Assembly: GCF_001613085.1 (NCBI RefSeq)
Contig: NZ_BDBR01000028.1
Coordinates: 1-32,386, forward strand
Length of the DNA: 32,386 nt
Direction of reading: 5' to 3'
DNA from: Nocardia salmonicida NBRC 13393
GTDB taxonomy: Bacteria > Actinomycetota > Actinomycetes > Mycobacteriales > Mycobacteriaceae
Part shown: in pieces, positions 31,727 through 32,386 of the stretch
Layout: each line of letters opens with the position of its first letter
Numbering within the stretch: the first letter of the stretch is position 1
Notes under the pieces: model-generated
Seen by the model: only the letters and a program-made list of their open reading frames with translations
Databases searched by the model: none
Told to the model about the DNA's origin: nothing
Program-made: the position numbers and the translations under genes

Positions 31727-32221
31727 TCATCGCCGCCGACGGCCGCGTTTCTCCGGCTCCGGTTCCGGTGCGGGTTCCTCGCCCCCACGCCCGGTGATCC
31801 GCCCGAGCAGGCCGACGCCGGGCAGCTTGGCCACCGCGCCGAACACGTCCTCACCCAGCGAGATCACCGCCTCGAGCCGCGGCAACAACCGGTCGTAGGT
31901 GGCGAACACCGGATCGGCCAGCGCCAATGTCCGATCGAGCCGATCGATGGTGCTGTTGAGCCGATCGACCGCGATCGAGAGGTTCTCCACCAGGTCCGGC
32001 AACTGCGCGGCCAGCTGCGCCGAAGCCGGCGGCAACCGAACCGCCGCGTCGAAGGCATACCCGGCCGTCTGCTGAGCCGCATCGATGGCCTGCCCCGCCG
32101 CGGTCTGCGCAGCCCCCACCGCCGCCTGAGCCGCCGACAACAATTCGGCCCCCGGCACCTTCCGCGCCTGCGCCGGCGGAGCAGCCTCCTGCGCGCGCCC
32201 CCGCTTCCTCGGGTTCGTCAT
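31727..32221 (-). CDS. Coiled-coil protein of unknown function with basic C terminus
   Basis: 164 residues, ATG 32221. An N-terminal basic MTNPRKRGR is followed by an Ala/Gln-rich helical region (SAAQAAVGAAQTAAGQAIDAA). Next come LVENLSIAVDRLNSTIDRLDRTLALADPVF (a heptad-like amphipathic helix) and a Pro/Glu tail ending KRGRRRR. It has no signal peptide or clear membrane helix. The frame converges on pabAB with 3 bp between stops. Similar conserved orphans occur in Nocardia and mycobacteria; some associate with the membrane or cell wall growth zone, but nothing here shows this. A longer start at 32323 adds unlikely sequence. Confidence 0.72.
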   Translation of the reverse strand: MTNPRKRGRAQEAAPPAQARKVPGAELLSAAQAAVGAAQTAAGQAIDAAQQTAGYAFDAAVRLPPASAQLAAQLPDLVENLSIAVDRLNSTIDRLDRTLALADPVFATYDRLLPRLEAVISLGEDVFGAVAKLPGVGLLGRITGRGGEEPAPEPEPEKRGRRRR

Positions 32222-32386
32222 GACACCACTGTGCCGCAAGGACGCCATAGACGCAGGGAGGGCGCGCCCCACCCCACCGCCTCGCGTCACACCCGACATC
32301 CACCATGACCACACTCCCCTCAAATCCGCCAGTCCGCCCTACCAGCCACACCGAGCACCTCAGCTCCGCCATGACCGCCCTCCCAA

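Noticed and set aside
1..32386. Mobile elements, tRNA/rRNA genes or CRISPR array
   Set aside because: No transposase, integrase, regularly spaced repeats or cloverleaf-like gene was found on reading through; the repeats seen are short operators and terminators.
32222..32386. Possible gene at the right edge
   Set aside because: The 165 bp end has only Arg/Pro/Ser-rich short frames without RBS or motif; it is probably the upstream region of the coiled-coil gene.

Overview
The window is high-GC actinobacterial DNA, most likely Nocardia or a close relative (Mycobacteriales). This rests on several features: DUF3145 and F420/Ddn-type proteins, an NDMA-dependent alcohol dehydrogenase, GTG/TTG starts with GTGA overlaps, small secreted orphans with Ala-rich signal peptides, KstR-type operators, and an AztABCD zinc system. 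I saw no tRNA, rRNA, CRISPR array, insertion sequence or phage gene. The region reads as chromosome with some accessory loci.

Layout. 1-2.75 kb: a serine hydrolase cut by the window edge (-), a 594 bp gap, and two small secreted proteins (+). 2.8-3.9 kb: a tiny zinc-ribbon protein and a shortened EF-G-like protein that has lost every GTPase motif (both -). 3.96-5.63 kb: a KstR-like operator, then an overlapping DUF35/thiolase-like pair (steroid or lipid type) closed by a strong hairpin. 5.7-6.8 kb: divergent AzoR-like azoreductase and HxlR regulator. 6.96-10.7 kb: a four-gene operon in which every junction overlaps (TTGA, GTGA, GTGA). It encodes a large polytopic protein, a 62-residue membrane protein, a cupredoxin-like lipoprotein and a second polytopic protein. 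10.75-12.4 kb: a GNAT acetyltransferase, then (-) a 29-residue membrane microprotein, an ECF sigma factor and a Cys-rich small membrane protein, all overlapping. 12.4-15.1 kb: a PucR-type regulator (-) and a secreted PHB-depolymerase-like esterase (+).

15.1-21.3 kb: SAM methyltransferase, RNase Z, a secreted orphan, a TetR/Ddn-type reductase pair with a tandem operator, DUF3145, and two divergent beta-lactamase-fold hydrolases. 21.4-26.3 kb: the zinc locus. aztA faces right; aztB-aztC-aztD face left from a shared Zur-like box. AztB is fused at its C terminus to an AztD-like propeller that still carries a lipoprotein-type signal and lipobox at the junction. 26.3-32.2 kb: DUF1801 protein, NDMA-dependent alcohol dehydrogenase behind a perfect KstR-type motif, DinB-like protein, APH-fold phosphotransferase, a PabA-PabB fusion (folate) and a coiled-coil orphan.

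The most interesting elements are the AztB-AztD fusion, the four-gene membrane/cupredoxin operon, the EF-G-derived pseudo-GTPase, and the microprotein-sigma-membrane protein operon. Functional names come from motif and family recognition by eye; no database search was run.
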